A stretch of DNA of 64,000 nt, taken from positions 3,348,001 through 3,412,000 of the forward strand of contig NZ_CP151634.1 of the NCBI RefSeq assembly GCF_038397725.1. The letters run 5' to 3'. This document shows positions 62,144-64,000 of the stretch, piece after piece; positions within the stretch are counted from its first letter, which is position 1, and the number at the start of each line of letters is the position of its first letter. A model generated the notes under the pieces. It had not been told where the DNA came from, did no database searches, and worked only from the letters and a program-made list of their open reading frames with translations. Origin of the DNA: Microbacterium sp. LWO13-1.2 (GTDB lineage Bacteria > Actinomycetota > Actinomycetes > Actinomycetales > Microbacteriaceae). The position numbers were made by a program, and so were the translations under genes.

Positions 62144-64000
62144 TCAGGCGTACTGGTTGGTGCGGTGCGCGAGGACCGTGAGCTCAGCCCGGGTTCGCAC
62201 ATCGAACTTGGCGAACAACCGCCCGATGTGCACCTCGACGGTCCGCACGGAGACATGCAGTCGTAGTGCGATCTCTCGATTGCTGTGGCCCTCGGCGACG
62301 AGCATCGCGACCTGCAGTTCGCGATCGGTGAGTACCGGTTCCCATGCCGCTCTGCAGGCCGCCAGCGGATCGGCGGCGCACACAGGAATCGGTGCGGTCG
62401 GCAGGCTGGAGCTCTCGGCCACCAGCTCTCCCAGGCGCACCAACCGGGCGTCAGCCGCCGACTTCCATGCCTCCGCACCCGCTGTCGCGAAGAGACTCCG
62501 CGCTGCCTGCAGATGTCGGACGCCCGCTCCCAGATCGCCACGCGTCACGCAGGTCGTCCCGAGAAGTGCCTCGACCCGTCCGCGCTCGAACGGAGATCTG
62601 ATGGTGCGGCTGGCATCGGCGGCCGCCTGATAGTCCTGTCCCCACGCGTTCGCACGCGCTGCACGGATCGCAATGCGGATGCGGCGTGCCGAGGTGATGT
62701 CCGGAGGCTCGATGAGTGTCGGAAGCATGACCGGGCCCACCTCCTCCAGACCAGGAAGACCGAGGCATGCGCCGGGAGCGCCGTACTCGGCCCACAGTCG
62801 CATCTGCGTGGCTGCCTCATCGAAGCGACCAGCCAGATACGCGGCGATACCGTCTTCGACGAGGTGATCGGTGTGCAGCGAACGAGGCAGAACCACCGTG
62901 AGAGCGGCCGACATGGCGCCGCGTCGTCCCGTCGTGGCAAGCTCCACCAGACGCGTCAAGATGACGGCGAGACCGGCGAAAGGGAGCGCGAGCGGCACAG
63001 TCAGGGCTGCGCGCACGAGGACCTCGTGCGCGGCACGCACATCTCCCGACCAGAGTCGGAGCAGCGCCTCGACCGTCGCCCGATATGCGCCCACCACCGG
63101 ACTGCGCTCGAACCCGCGCACGACGGCGTCGGCGGTGTCGATCCGATCGTCGCCTGCGAGGATGCGCAGGCCGCCTTCGGTGTCCCCGGAAACTCCGGCG
63201 CGCAGCGCCAGAAGGATGCTTCGGATGGGCTCTTCCCCGACGATGCCCGCGACGGCCTCGCCGGCGAGAAGGGTCGCCCAGGCGTCCGCCGGCCCGCACA
63301 GTGCGCCACCGGCACGGCATGCGGCATCGGCCTCGCGGGTCAGCTCCGCCCACTTCAGACTCTCCGCGTCGGAGTTCCGCTCTGAGCTCAGCATCGCCAC
63401 GATCGCGGTGAGACGCCCCCAATCGCGCCACGCTTCGGGGCTTCCGCCGGTCGGCCGGAGACGCTCCGTGTTGACGGGGGGCACCTCCCCGAATCGAAGC
63501 GTGTTCGCCACGACCAGCCCTGCTGCCGCCACGCTGTCGGGGCGCTCGCCGTTGCGAGAGTCCTCTTCGACGACGGCGCCGAGCAGGTCGGCTGCATCGT
63601 CCACCCAACCGCCACGGAGGGCGGCAAGCCCGGCAGCGGAACGTGCCGCGACGAGGCCCTCCGGATCGGCGTGCCCTGCGGCTTCCCTCGCGACCGCGAA
63701 CGCGCGCACGGCGTCGCCGCTCGCCGCAGCATGCCGTGACAGCTCCAGGAGCGGCCGCGTCAGGGCGGATTCGCCCTGCATCGTGCTCAGCGAGAGGTGC
63801 CAGAGAGCACGCCGATCATCGCCGAGCTCTTCGTACACGGTGTGCAGCGCTGCATGGATCTCCGTGCGCTCGGACAGGTCTGCGGTCTCATGCACCCAGA
63901 TGCGCAACCGCGGGTCGATGAAGGCGAAATGCCCGGCGACGAGGAGCAATCGTGCGCTGAGCTCGCTGCTGATGATGTCCTCGATGGTGCGCCTGGAGAC
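62144..64000 (-). CDS. LuxR-family regulator (LAL-like), paralog 2, N-terminus outside window
   Basis: An open frame of 618 codons runs from beyond the right edge to the stop at 62144. The C-terminal LuxR domain reads LTDRELQVAMLVAEGHSNREI, ALRLHVSVRTVEVHIGRLFAKF, nearly the same as paralog 1, and the rest is the same helical-repeat type. The TTG at 63949 is not the start, since coding sequence continues to the window end with a region matching paralog 1 (RTIEDIISSELSARLLLVAGHF). Whether it has the full ATPase domain cannot be seen. It lies 149 nt upstream of the chitinase 2 start. Confidence 0.88.
   Translation of the reverse strand, partial: VSRRTIEDIISSELSARLLLVAGHFAFIDPRLRIWVHETADLSERTEIHAALHTVYEELGDDRRALWHLSLSTMQGESALTRPLLELSRHAAASGDAVRAFAVAREAAGHADPEGLVAARSAAGLAALRGGWVDDAADLLGAVVEEDSRNGERPDSVAAAGLVVANTLRFGEVPPVNTERLRPTGGSPEAWRDWGRLTAIVAMLSSERNSDAESLKWAELTREADAACRAGGALCGPADAWATLLAGEAVAGIVGEEPIRSILLALRAGVSGDTEGGLRILAGDDRIDTADAVVRGFERSPVVGAYRATVEALLRLWSGDVRAAHEVLVRAALTVPLALPFAGLAVILTRLVELATTGRRGAMSAALTVVLPRSLHTDHLVEDGIAAYLAGRFDEAATQMRLWAEYGAPGACLGLPGLEEVGPVMLPTLIEPPDITSARRIRIAIRAARANAWGQDYQAAADASRTIRSPFERGRVEALLGTTCVTRGDLGAGVRHLQAARSLFATAGAEAWKSAADARLVRLGELVAESSSLPTAPIPVCAADPLAACRAAWEPVLTDRELQVAMLVAEGHSNREIALRLHVSVRTVEVHIGRLFAKFDVRTRAELTVLAHRTNQYA

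Overview
The window is high-GC, densely coded DNA from an actinobacterium, most probably Microbacterium or a close relative in Microbacteriaceae. This placing is inference from the family mix (a DUF5302-type small protein, a CE1758/CE1759-type monooxygenase and FMN reductase pair, GH18 chitinases with CBM5/12-type modules, LAL-like LuxR regulators), frequent GTG starts and many 4-bp ATGA overlaps. No rRNA, tRNA, CRISPR array, transposase or prophage was recognised, and no gene-free stretch exceeds about 300 bases.

Layout: 1-440 aldo/keto reductase fragment; 660-2948 pnp; 3241-5181 a glycosyltransferase fused to an SGNH esterase; 5322-6125 DedA protein and a small DUF5302-like protein; 6194-9765 a dicarboxylate symporter with a divergent two-component system; 9790-13135 a flavin neighbourhood (FMN riboswitch with a RibH2-type lumazine synthase, NmrA-like protein, FMN reductase, flavin monooxygenase); 13248-14408 membrane acyltransferase; 14381-17885 efeUOB iron uptake; 18012-19016 2OG-Fe(II) oxygenase.

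The most unusual region is 19101-26953. A six-gene, tightly coupled minus-strand operon encodes two tandem S-adenosylhomocysteine hydrolase-like proteins, a CUT1-type binding protein with two permeases (no ATPase), and an amidohydrolase of the nucleoside-deaminase type. A convergent LacI regulator and a LacI-like operator accompany it. It looks like a salvage or catabolic system for a modified nucleoside. One hydrolase paralog keeps the catalytic histidines and the other has lost all three.

Then: 27144-28396 membrane protein plus winged-helix regulator with a duplicated palindromic operator; rpsO; MFS exporter; YceI and FKBP proteins; 31407-37101 a PotABCD-type transporter divergent from a FadR-like regulator and a Cache-domain protein; PrsW-type protease; FAH-family hydrolase; aspA; a metallophosphoesterase; a dihydrofolate-reductase-like gene remnant; TetR regulator; phosphate transporter; oligopeptidase B. 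At 46761-47868 a DUF559 nuclease-like gene is bracketed by two double-hairpin repeats with compensatory changes. Then pfkA, an SNF2 helicase, the coupled truB-membrane-membrane-ribF operon, mutY, and two modular chitinases bracketed by two paralogous LuxR regulators, the second running off the window end.

The housekeeping genes truB, ribF, rpsO and pnp lie on the same strand in the usual actinobacterial order but are spread over about 53 kb, with accessory cassettes between them.
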